A DNA stretch of 64,000 nt from Sulfurimonas sp. HSL-3221 (GTDB lineage: Bacteria > Campylobacterota > Campylobacteria > Campylobacterales > Sulfurimonadaceae): contig NZ_CP087998.1 of NCBI RefSeq assembly GCF_021044585.1, positions 806,001 to 870,000 of the forward strand, read 5' to 3'. A program made the translations under genes and the position numbers. The notes under the pieces are model-generated. The model saw only the letters and a list, made by a program, of their open reading frames with translations. It had not been told where the DNA came from and ran no database searches. This document shows positions 38,194-44,206 of the stretch, piece by piece (position 1 is the stretch's first letter; every line of letters begins with the position of its first letter).

Positions 38194-38760
38194 TTACAAA
38201 CTGTGCGCTTCTTCCCACAGGCGCTCTTCGCCTACCCTGCTGTACCAATTGTCGAATTGGGAACGGTAGTGTTCAAAAGGGTCTTTCAACTTGGGGCGGG
38301 GGTCTTTGCTGAGGGAATATGCCATCCCTTCGGTGAACCACTTTGGAGCCCGTAAAACACTGATCATGCCCAATCTTTCATTTTGAAGATGATGGATCAT
38401 TTCGTGCCTTACATAATACCGTTTCCAGGCCATGGGTCCGATAATGATGCCGAAAGTCCCCAGGGTGATTGCCGAGCGCCTTCCCAAGCCGAATGACTCG
38501 GAACAGGCTTCTGAACTGCAAAATACGGTACGCGGAGCATTCTTGATCTCGCCGACGGAGGTGTCGACGAAGCGCAGGGCTTCCTCATAGAGTGCGGCTG
38601 CGTCTTTCAGGCGGGAAGCATCGTCCGTACATAGGGTGTCGCCGAAGCACGAAACACCGGCCAGTTGAGGTGCAATGATCCGAACCGGTTTATAGAATGC
38701 CCAGGTACAGAGGATAATCGCTGCAATGAGCAAGGCTGCTATCGAAACTGCTTTTTTCAT
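38194..38760 (-). CDS. Membrane-anchored putative zinc metallopeptidase (HExxH)
   Basis: 188 residues. An N-terminal membrane anchor (residues 5-23) is followed by a soluble domain holding RHEMIHHLQNERLG (HExxH near residue 119) and, about 20 residues on, WFTEGMAYSLS with a glutamate placed as the third zinc ligand of gluzincins. Four cysteines occur in the N-terminal half. Substrate unknown. The start lies 15 bases after an attC-like R' core, fitting a cassette gene. Confidence 0.68.
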   Translation of the reverse strand: MKKAVSIAALLIAAIILCTWAFYKPVRIIAPQLAGVSCFGDTLCTDDASRLKDAAALYEEALRFVDTSVGEIKNAPRTVFCSSEACSESFGLGRRSAITLGTFGIIIGPMAWKRYYVRHEMIHHLQNERLGMISVLRAPKWFTEGMAYSLSKDPRPKLKDPFEHYRSQFDNWYSRVGEERLWEEAHSL

Positions 38761-38775
38761 TTTATGACTATAGTC

Positions 38776-38807
38776 GCATAACGTAAATGTTGCAGGATGC
38801 GTTAATC
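38776..38807 (-). repeat. attC-like remnant (degenerate)
   Basis: On the minus strand GATTAAC (38801-38807), containing the stop codon of the membrane-protein gene, is followed by GTTATGC (38776-38782). The spacing is only 18 bases, much shorter than a normal attC, and the central palindrome is missing. It is either a deletion product of an attC or chance. Confidence 0.35.
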
Positions 38808-39077
38808 ATTTCGACTTCTCCATGCGCTGCTCATCAAATATAATGATCCGATCGACAAGCCTGAAATCAGCAAGGCTCCGATCCCCATAATGACGACTTT
38901 GACGATGCTTTTTGGCTCCACGATCAAGTCATAGACAATGTGACCGGAAAGATATCCGAATGTCATGGCTGCCACAGCCATGAGCAAGGCAATAATGTAT
39001 ATAACTAATTTCCTGGGGATGAGCTCTGCAAGGGTCTGGCCGATCAATTCCTCGATAAGAAAATCAAGCAATGGCAT
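38802..39077 (-). CDS. Small membrane protein, unrecognised
   Basis: 91 residues with two hydrophobic segments (about residues 24-50 and 60-84). No family recognised. It overlaps the end of the SRPBCC gene by 14 nt, so the two are probably co-translated within one cassette. Confidence 0.55.
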   Translation of the reverse strand: MPLLDFLIEELIGQTLAELIPRKLVIYIIALLMAVAAMTFGYLSGHIVYDLIVEPKSIVKVVIMGIGALLISGLSIGSLYLMSSAWRSRND

Positions 39078-39531
39078 CCCTGTCTGGTTGCGAACGCTCT
39101 TCTGCCCGCTGTTTCAGGGCCTGATTCATCTCTTCGAACCCGCGTTTGGTGCCGCTGTCCAGACTGGAGCGAAAGAGTCCGACCAGGATGCCGCTGAAGC
39201 GCTCGTTCTGCTGAAACCGCACCTTGTCTTCGCCGAGCGGTTCGATGATAAAAGCATGCTTGCCGTCAAAGAGACCCGGAAACAGAACCCGGCCCAGCCA
39301 CCTCAGTTCGCGCCCGGCTTCAGCGGCGAGCACTGTCGGAGAGAAACGCATAGGTTTGCTACCGCTCGGCTGGATCTCAACCCGAAGCCGCTTACCCTGG
39401 ATCGGGGTGCCCTGTATCGAACGGATGAAAGGATTCCACTGAGGATATGCCGTGAAATCAACCAGGATCTCCCATACCCGTTCAGCGGGTGCATCGATTT
39501 CTATTTCTGTATGTAGTTCGTGAATAGCCAT
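39064..39531 (-). CDS. SRPBCC (START-like) domain protein
   Basis: 155 residues, a single helix-grip fold: IDAPAERVWEILVDFTAYPQWNPF at the start and a long C-terminal helix (SLDSGTKRGFEEMNQALKQ). The fold binds hydrophobic ligands; no specific role can be read. The ATG is 20 bases after the R' core of the attC at 39552-39621. First gene of a two-gene cassette. Confidence 0.85.
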   Translation of the reverse strand: MAIHELHTEIEIDAPAERVWEILVDFTAYPQWNPFIRSIQGTPIQGKRLRVEIQPSGSKPMRFSPTVLAAEAGRELRWLGRVLFPGLFDGKHAFIIEPLGEDKVRFQQNERFSGILVGLFRSSLDSGTKRGFEEMNQALKQRAEERSQPDRDAIA

Positions 39532-39551
39532 ATGGTTTCTATGTCATTGAT

Positions 39552-39621
39552 GTTCAACGTCTAAAAAGAGCAATCAAAATCGCCTATTGTTTTTTAAACG
39601 GTCACTTCGGATTCGTTGGGG
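39552..39621 (-). repeat. attC site (70 bp)
   Basis: Minus strand: R'' CCCCAAC (39615-39621), R' GTTGAAC (39552-39558), the latter a full match to GTTRRRY. The interior has the same GCAATCAAAA-type arm, in plus orientation, as the sites at 42374 and 42994. The stop codon of the upstream gene is 3 bases from R''. Confidence 0.75.
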
Positions 39622-39624
39622 ATT

Positions 39625-39870
39625 TCAGATATCCATCGCGGTATAGAATAGGTCATCCGTTCGATTGTCTGTGGCCGTATCATTTTCTTTGTACTTTCGC
39701 AGCAACCATATTTCGAAGACTGCTCCGATCAATGGGACGCCCAATATGACGATGGTTTTGAAGATTTTTGTTCTTCTTGTATAGAGTATTTCTTCCAATA
39801 AAATAGACATGATTGCGCCAATGTCAACAGCTATTACCGTCCAAATGAGAAATAGATAAACACCAGTCAT
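39625..39870 (-). CDS. Small membrane protein, unrecognised
   Basis: 81 residues from the ATG at 39870 (AGGAAATAAT upstream). Two membrane helices (about residues 4-24 and 40-60) and a polar tail rich in Asp, Asn and Thr. It has the shape of a PLDc_N/phospholipase-D-nuclease N-terminal-like two-helix protein, but I cannot assign it. Confidence 0.55.
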   Translation of the reverse strand: MTGVYLFLIWTVIAVDIGAIMSILLEEILYTRRTKIFKTIVILGVPLIGAVFEIWLLRKYKENDTATDNRTDDLFYTAMDI

Positions 39871-40122
39871 ATTATTTCCTAACAATTCAATGGCATTAAT
39901 TTTAGCAGATTATTGTAAATATGTACATTTTTTTAAACAGACTAAAACGTAATTTATTTCTATTTCTAATATTATACAGATGAATCCCATGGAAATTGGA
40001 CAATGCAGAATCGAGGCGATGGAGACAAAGCGGATAGCAGTGTTATTCGTCAAAAGTGCCGGAAATAATGGATAGTGGTGTATGGGAGGAGGAAAAAAAT
40101 TGCTTTGAAAACTTTCTGTTGT
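39871..40122. other. AT-rich cassette interior without a convincing gene
   Basis: About 250 bases between the attC candidate at 40123-40209 and the small membrane protein. A minus-strand frame (39910-40131) starts within the attC core and lacks a ribosome binding site, so I do not call it. The stretch could be a long leader or a decayed cassette gene. Confidence 0.4.
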
Positions 40123-40209
40123 ATTCAACACATCAGAGCTTCGTTGACGAGTACGAATAGAGCTGCCAGATCAAGCAGTATGACAAGGGTGACCAAATGC
40201 GGGTTACTG
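40123..40209 (-). repeat. attC candidate (87 bp)
   Basis: Minus strand: CAGTAAC (40203-40209) includes the racemase stop codon; GTTGAAT (40123-40129) is a full GTTRRRY match. The arms show only partial complementarity (CTGC/GCAG in the middle) and R'' is a poor RYYYAAC match, so support is weaker than for the other sites. Confidence 0.5.
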
Positions 40210-40926
40210 CTTGGTCTCCATCTGTTGGACAGCTTCCGTTCCAAGCGCCAGTGCAACGGCCTTGTCAATGTGAATAGCCATAGAATCAAATAGGGTCATG
40301 GGGATCTCTGCGGCACGGATCAATAACGGCAGTTCGGTATTTGCCAGAACTATACCTTCTGCGCCCTCGTTCTTCAGATCCCCGATCATTTCAAGTATCC
40401 TGGTGCGCGACGTCTGGCGTATGTCACCCAAAGCAAGCTCTCCATAAATCACGTTATGAATAAAGTCTCGCGCTTTTTTGGGAGGAGTGATGATTTTAAG
40501 TCCATGCCGCTCCAACCGCTCCCGGTAAAAAGCCTGTTCCATAACGAAGTTCGTCCCGAGCAGTCCTAGCGTGGAAACTCCCGCACTAGCGACCGCTTCC
40601 GCCACCGCATCTGCAATATGTACGATCGGAATACCGAGTTGCTGCTGTACCTGCGGAACAACTTTGTGCAGCGTATTGGATGCGATCAGAACGAAGCTCG
40701 CTCCAGCTAGTTCGAGCTTATGCGCTGCAGTGCCAAGAACTTCGGATAACCGGTCCCACTCCTCATCGTGCTCGAGCCGGGCGACGGGTTCGAAGTCCAG
40801 GCTGTACATCACCAGTTCGGCAGAGTGCAGAGCTCCAAGCTGCGACTTGACAGCCTGATTGATCAGGCGGTAATACTCAGACGACGACTCCCAGCTTACG
40901 CCGCCGATGAGACCGATCGTCTTCAT
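40204..40926 (-). CDS. Aspartate/glutamate racemase-like protein without both active-site cysteines
   Basis: 240 residues, YgeA-like along the full length (IGLIGGVSWESSSEYYRLIN, HIADA, LLGTNFVMEQAFYRERL). Racemases of this superfamily use two cysteines, in CNTxH and GCTE motifs. Here they read SNTLHK and ANTELP, so both catalytic positions lack cysteine. Some YgeA relatives already lack the first. It may be a different isomerase, hydrolase or a ligand-binding protein. It follows the GNAT gene by about 30 bases with GAGGGGG as ribosome binding site. Confidence 0.78.
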   Translation of the reverse strand: MKTIGLIGGVSWESSSEYYRLINQAVKSQLGALHSAELVMYSLDFEPVARLEHDEEWDRLSEVLGTAAHKLELAGASFVLIASNTLHKVVPQVQQQLGIPIVHIADAVAEAVASAGVSTLGLLGTNFVMEQAFYRERLERHGLKIITPPKKARDFIHNVIYGELALGDIRQTSRTRILEMIGDLKNEGAEGIVLANTELPLLIRAAEIPMTLFDSMAIHIDKAVALALGTEAVQQMETKQ

Positions 40927-40957
40927 GCAGCCCCCTCATTCGCTACTGTTTTTGCTT

Positions 40958-41461
40958 TCATTTTTTGCTTTGGGATGAGACGTTTTTTGCATAGACGGCA
41001 TAAGGGACTCCGTAGATGTCGGCCACATTTGTTTGTTTGACAAACCCCATCCGCGAATACATGGGAAGTGCGACTTTCATGACGGGACTCGTGTGCAGGC
41101 CGATATGCGACGCGTTGTCCCGCACGGCTCTTTGAATGCACTCCTGCGTCAACGCTTTTCCGATGCCAAGACCTCTGTTTTGGGGAGCAACCACCAGCAT
41201 TCTCAGTACGGCCCAATCGCTGGCAAAGATATCGGATTTCGGTCGGTCGGGACCGACGTACACTACGGCCCCGACAAGTGCGTCACTCTGCGTTGCTACA
41301 ATGATTTCCGCATGATCTGCAAAAGAAGCCATATCACTGATTTTTTTCGAGAATGCGGGCCAATCATTATAGGCGTTTCGATACTCGCCAAAAGCTTCTA
41401 ATGCCAGGTTGTTCAGGCTATCGGCGTATTTCGTTTCAAAGTCTTTAATGACAAATTCCAT
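40958..41461 (-). CDS. GNAT family N-acetyltransferase
   Basis: 167 residues from the ATG at 41461. The acetyl-CoA loop is VVAPQNRGLGIGKALTQECI (V-x-P-x-x-R-G-x-G-I-G) near residues 105-125, and the C-terminal MYSRMGFVKQT strand matches the fold. Small-molecule acetylation is likely; the substrate is unknown. The start lies 55 bases after the attC R' core at 41517. Confidence 0.85.
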   Translation of the reverse strand: MEFVIKDFETKYADSLNNLALEAFGEYRNAYNDWPAFSKKISDMASFADHAEIIVATQSDALVGAVVYVGPDRPKSDIFASDWAVLRMLVVAPQNRGLGIGKALTQECIQRAVRDNASHIGLHTSPVMKVALPMYSRMGFVKQTNVADIYGVPYAVYAKNVSSQSKK

Positions 41462-41516
41462 TCTTTCTTCTTTGACCAATATCTAAAAATATATATTCCA
41501 AACCCCGCTTTTAGCA

Positions 41517-41574
41517 GTTTAACGCGTTGGGCCGCTCGCGGGTTTTTGATTGGGTTCCCCAGTATTTGTTTGAC
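41517..41574 (-). repeat. attC site (58 bp)
   Basis: Minus strand: R'' GTCAAAC (41568-41574) directly follows the stop codon of the YCII gene, and R' GTTAAAC (41517-41523) is a full GTTRRRY match preceded by CCCAACGC. The central hairpin is CCGC/GCGG with a GAGC loop. It keeps the AATCAAAAAC arm shared with the other sites but is shorter. Confidence 0.75.
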
Positions 41575-41829
41575 TCATTTTGCGTTCCATTCGTAGACGG
41601 TAACGATGGATGACTTAGAAGTATGCACCGGGTCACTGAACGCTATGGCCTCGGCCTCTTCAAGGTTGTCAGCCTTAATCAAGTATGCACCGCCGCTCTT
41701 GTCCGTAAACGGACCGGCAAGTTCAAGTTTGCCTCGTTGTCTCAGGTCATCGAGAAAAGCGTAATGCGCCTCAATGACTGACGGGTCGAACTGGGGTGTG
41801 CGAAACGTTGTAATGAGATATCTAAACAC
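41575..41829 (-). CDS. YCII-related protein
   Basis: 84 residues, a single YciI-like dimeric alpha-beta barrel: YLITTFRTPQFD at the start, FLDDLRQRGKLELAGPFTDKSGGAYL in the middle and EAIAFSDPV near the end, where a conserved aspartate usually lies. Function is often unclear. A CTATAATG in minus orientation near 41845 may be its own promoter. Confidence 0.8.
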   Translation of the reverse strand: MFRYLITTFRTPQFDPSVIEAHYAFLDDLRQRGKLELAGPFTDKSGGAYLIKADNLEEAEAIAFSDPVHTSKSSIVTVYEWNAK

Positions 41830-41860
41830 TTAAATTCCTTTTTTTGGTTTGCATTATAGA

Positions 41861-42358
41861 TTAAGCCTTTCCTGCCAGACGTAGGATATTGAGCCCTTCG
41901 TCTTCACTTGGAGCCTCGAAGAACTGGGTGACATGGTTGAACACCGCTTCATTGTCGAACTGCGCCCGTTCCGGCTGCTCGGTTCGGCGTTTTGCAATCT
42001 GAGATAAGCATTGTTCGTTGCTCACGTCGAGAAAGATCAGCTCATGTTCGCACGAAGCTTCACTGCAGAGCTGTTTGAACCACGCTCTCTGCCTAACCGT
42101 ATTCGCCGGAAAATCCATCACCACGTTCGTGCCCGTATTGATGATCTGCAGCACATGCAATTTCACAAACGGCTTGATCATCATGGAAAATTTCAGGTAG
42201 TCGTCAAATGAGTTGATCTGTCCGGGGTAATGCGATGATAGCCAATCATCTTCGGACAGAAGCACTGCATTTTTTTCAGCTGACACGGCTTTTGATTTCG
42301 TCGATTTTCCGGCACCCATCTTTCCGCAGAAAAAAGTGAGAGTTCCTTTTTCTTTCAT
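41861..42358 (-). CDS. P-loop kinase-like AAA protein
   Basis: 165 residues with Walker A GKMGAGKSTKSKAV near residue 11 and VVMDFPANTVRQRAWFK, typical of the AAA_33 / small-molecule or zeta-toxin-like kinase group. It is too short for a full zeta toxin and no antitoxin-like ORF is next to it. The ATG is 16 bases after the R' core at 42374. Confidence 0.72.
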   Translation of the reverse strand: MKEKGTLTFFCGKMGAGKSTKSKAVSAEKNAVLLSEDDWLSSHYPGQINSFDDYLKFSMMIKPFVKLHVLQIINTGTNVVMDFPANTVRQRAWFKQLCSEASCEHELIFLDVSNEQCLSQIAKRRTEQPERAQFDNEAVFNHVTQFFEAPSEDEGLNILRLAGKA

Positions 42359-42373
42359 GATCCCTTCTTCACT

Positions 42374-42445
42374 GTATAACGTTTGAAATGAGCAATCAAA
42401 AAGCCGCTTGCTAGTTTTTGAGTGGTCTTCTTTGGATTGTCATAT
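42374..42445 (-). repeat. attC site (72 bp)
   Basis: R' reads GTTATAC (42374-42380) on the minus strand and R'' ATATGAC (42439-42445), the latter with one change from AAC. The interior has an inverted repeat of AATCAAAAAG and CTAGTTTTTGAGT around a short GCTTGC centre. Same length as and clearly similar to the site at 42994-43065. Confidence 0.7.
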
Positions 42446-42450
42446 TCCTT

Positions 42451-42978
42451 CTATTCAATAGTATTGCTTTGAACGACTTCAAATTGTGATTTATGCAATA
42501 AGACGCTATTAGAATAAATCTGTATCGTCCAATCCCCAGGGTTAGTTTCATAAGCGGCGTCGAAATAATATTCAAAAAACCAGTCATAGCTTCCTTTATG
42601 CCCTGAAATATCTATGGGACGTTTTATACTTGAACGCTTTTCTCCAGTGGGGAGAGTCATTTCAGGAAAGTTTACGCGTAATTCCAGGCTTTGGACGTTT
42701 TGTGGAATATCATAGAACCTTACACCTAACACGAAACCTGTCCCAAGTTTATTGGGAATTGTCCACACATTTGGTGCTATTAATTCAATTTTGTATGTAT
42801 CATCGTTCACAAGTCCCGATACCCTTGATTCATCTTGATAGAGCGAACCACCTGTTTTTTTGAGGTAACTGTGTACGAGTAGGAAAGATTTTATAGACCC
42901 ACTGGGGTTATTAAAAGCACTGGCATTTATTACTGATATCATCGTCAGAAGAATCAGTATGAGTATATTCTTTTTCAA
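42451..42978 (-). CDS. Secreted protein of unknown family
   Basis: 175 residues: signal peptide (1-20, ending VINASA), then a beta-rich domain with aromatic residues (KGSYDWFFEYYFD, GDWTIQIYSNSVLLHKSQFEV at the end). The C-terminal part looks like a beta-sandwich in which a strand reads as a pilus/chaperone-like edge, but I do not recognise it. AT-rich codon use points to a foreign origin. Followed at once by an attC. Confidence 0.65.
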   Translation of the reverse strand: MKKNILILILLTMISVINASAFNNPSGSIKSFLLVHSYLKKTGGSLYQDESRVSGLVNDDTYKIELIAPNVWTIPNKLGTGFVLGVRFYDIPQNVQSLELRVNFPEMTLPTGEKRSSIKRPIDISGHKGSYDWFFEYYFDAAYETNPGDWTIQIYSNSVLLHKSQFEVVQSNTIE

Positions 42979-42993
42979 TTATTTTCCTTTTTA

Positions 42994-43065
42994 ATATAAC
43001 GTTTAAAATGGGCAATCAAAAAGCCGCCTGCTGGTTTTTGATTGGTCTCCTGTGCCTTGTTGGCA
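42994..43065 (-). repeat. attC site (72 bp)
   Basis: Minus strand: R'' TGCCAAC (43059-43065) and R' GTTATAT (42994-43000). The interior contains a perfect 10-base inverted repeat, CAATCAAAAA and TTTTTGATTG, around GCCGCCTGCTGG, so the single strand folds into the hairpin expected of attC. R'' is 6 bases from the upstream stop codon. Confidence 0.78.
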
Positions 43066-43071
43066 AATGCG

Positions 43072-43446
43072 CTATGGCAGTACACCTCCTTCTTTCTTGA
43101 CATAGTGAATTCCTTTGTCATCCACAACCGTTTCATATCCAAGCACGGTCCAAACTTGGCAGAAAATAATTTTTCGAACGACATATCTTGCTACTTCTTC
43201 ATCCGTGACATACATGCCAATAAAATTGTTTACTGTCTCGGCACAAAATTCTTTTGATGCGGGCAATTTCTCAAAGCACTGTTCTTTTGTCATATTGCCA
43301 TCTGTCATTTCTTTTGCCCTTCGACATATTTGTTCATCATTATCAGAGGCATTTATAATGGATAAAATGATTTCTGATGTCTCCATAGTTTCAGCAATTG
43401 CAGCAATAGGAAGAAGTATTAAAATAAGAAGTGCGAAAAAATGCAT
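43072..43446 (-). CDS. Small secreted cysteine-containing protein, unrecognised
   Basis: 124 residues: signal peptide (1-18, ending AIAE), then about 105 residues with four cysteines (QICRRAK, EQCFEK, EFCAET, FCQVW), which could form two disulfides in the periplasm. AAAGGA ribosome binding site. The start is 25 bases after the R' core at 43472. No family recognised. Confidence 0.6.
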   Translation of the reverse strand: MHFFALLILILLPIAAIAETMETSEIILSIINASDNDEQICRRAKEMTDGNMTKEQCFEKLPASKEFCAETVNNFIGMYVTDEEVARYVVRKIIFCQVWTVLGYETVVDDKGIHYVKKEGGVLP

Positions 43447-43471
43447 CTGGTATCCTTTGAGTTGCTATCTT

Positions 43472-43553
43472 GTTTAACCGCAAAATAGTTATGGAATAGG
43501 TTGCTATAGCTTATGTCCCAGTATCGTTTCTTGAGTTTCTATGCTTGTTAGAT
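43472..43553 (-). repeat. attC site (82 bp)
   Basis: Both cores match consensus on the minus strand: R'' ATCTAAC (43547-43553, RYYYAAC) and R' GTTAAAC (43472-43478, GTTRRRY). The stop codon of the upstream gene is inside R'' (ATC TAA C), a typical feature of integron cassettes. Confidence 0.75.
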
Positions 43554-43928
43554 ACTTGGATGGTTGAAGTCATATTCCGTCCACCACTTGATGTTGTAGA
43601 TCTCTTCATTTTGAGCAAGCACTTTGCTAAGGGCTTTTTGTATAGTCTCAACCTCTTGTGCAGTTGGAATTTTTTTGAAAAGGAATTTTCTAACGTACGG
43701 CTTTCTTGGTTCGATGAAGCAGAGAAAGCCATCGACGTACTCCTCACAATGGCCGCAGCCAATCCAAATTGGGAATGCATCATTGCATATTGGAATCGTC
43801 CATCCCCAGTCCTCACTGAAAGGAGCCCTGACTTGAATACCTTCCTGCTTTAGCTGTTCGAACAATACAGTTGCAAGTTCTTTCACCGAAGAAACGAGAC
43901 TGGAACGAAACTCTACGTGTGTTTCCAT
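43548..43928 (-). CDS. Cassette protein of unknown function
   Basis: 126 residues from the ATG at 43928; an in-frame TTG five codons earlier overlaps the attC core and is less likely. Cytoplasmic, with SEDWGWTIPICNDAFPIWIGCG in two parts and a C-terminal WWTEYDFNHP. The layout (DWGW ... GC) resembles immunity-like or SMI1-type small proteins but I cannot assign it. The ATG lies 10 bases after the R' core at 43938. Confidence 0.6.
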   Translation of the reverse strand: METHVEFRSSLVSSVKELATVLFEQLKQEGIQVRAPFSEDWGWTIPICNDAFPIWIGCGHCEEYVDGFLCFIEPRKPYVRKFLFKKIPTAQEVETIQKALSKVLAQNEEIYNIKWWTEYDFNHPSI

Positions 43929-43937
43929 GCTATTGGC

Positions 43938-43993
43938 ACCCAACCATTAATCAGCTTACATTTCAGAGTACTATAGAACATTATTGGTTAGAA
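43938..43993 (-). repeat. attC site (56 bp), first of the array
   Basis: Minus strand: R'' TTCTAAC (43987-43993) and R' GTTGGGT (43938-43944, full GTTRRRY). The flanks pair as CTAACCA with TGGTTGG, and TAAT/ATTA extends the stem. No gene is found upstream of it, so its original cassette gene has been lost or lay further out. Confidence 0.7.
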
Positions 43994-44206
43994 AAACCTG
44001 GTAAATAATAACAATATACAATATATTAAACCTTTTGGAGTGCTATTGGTAAAAATAACTGTAGAGCAATGATCGTGATCTGGGGATAGATTGACTACGT
44101 GTAGGTCTACCAGCAGCGTTCGATATTAAGGAGAAAGTCATGATTGTAAAGGAGTTAATATAAGAGAGCATCAAAAGCCCGCAGGACTTTTGAAATAGGA
44201 GAAAAG
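43994..44206. other. AT-rich junction between cassette array and core genome
   Basis: No convincing ORF. It contains AT-rich TATATT/TATAT runs that could act as promoter for the array on the minus strand, and a hairpin at 44168-44190 (TCAAAAG/CTTTTGA with GCA loop) that on the minus strand follows the EI24 gene and may terminate it. No attI or integrase fragment was recognised. Confidence 0.5.

Larger units (their letters stand above)
38776..43993 (-). mobile_element. Integron-type gene-cassette array without integrase (CALIN-like)
   Basis: Eleven small unrelated genes, all on the minus strand, are separated by imperfect palindromes with attC architecture. R'' (AAC end) lies at or next to a stop codon, a central inverted repeat follows, and R' (GTT start) lies 10-55 bases before the next ATG. 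Well-supported sites are at 43938-43993, 43472-43553, 42994-43065, 42374-42445, 41517-41574 and 39552-39621; weaker ones are at 40123-40209 and 38776-38807. No tyrosine recombinase of the IntI type and no attI were seen; the integrase would be expected on the high-coordinate side, where core genes resume. Composition is more AT-rich than the flanks. Confidence 0.8.

Noticed and set aside
39910-40131. 73-residue minus-strand ORF
   Set aside because: It begins inside the attC candidate, has no ribosome binding site and no recognisable sequence features.
41861-42358. Zeta-toxin type toxin-antitoxin system
   Set aside because: The protein has a Walker A and a kinase-like shape, but there is no epsilon-like antitoxin and the neighbour is a YCII protein.
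42975-43184. 69-residue minus-strand ORF spanning an attC
   Set aside because: It runs through the attC palindrome and overlaps a better gene with a signal peptide.
38776-43993. CRISPR array
   Set aside because: The repeats are imperfect, 56-87 bp, spaced by whole genes and palindromic with GTT/AAC cores; there are no regular short spacers or cas genes.
44168-44190. A further attC site at the array border
   Set aside because: It has a CAAAAG/CTTTTG hairpin and a TAAC at the EI24 stop codon, but no GTT core on the other side; a terminator is the simpler reading.
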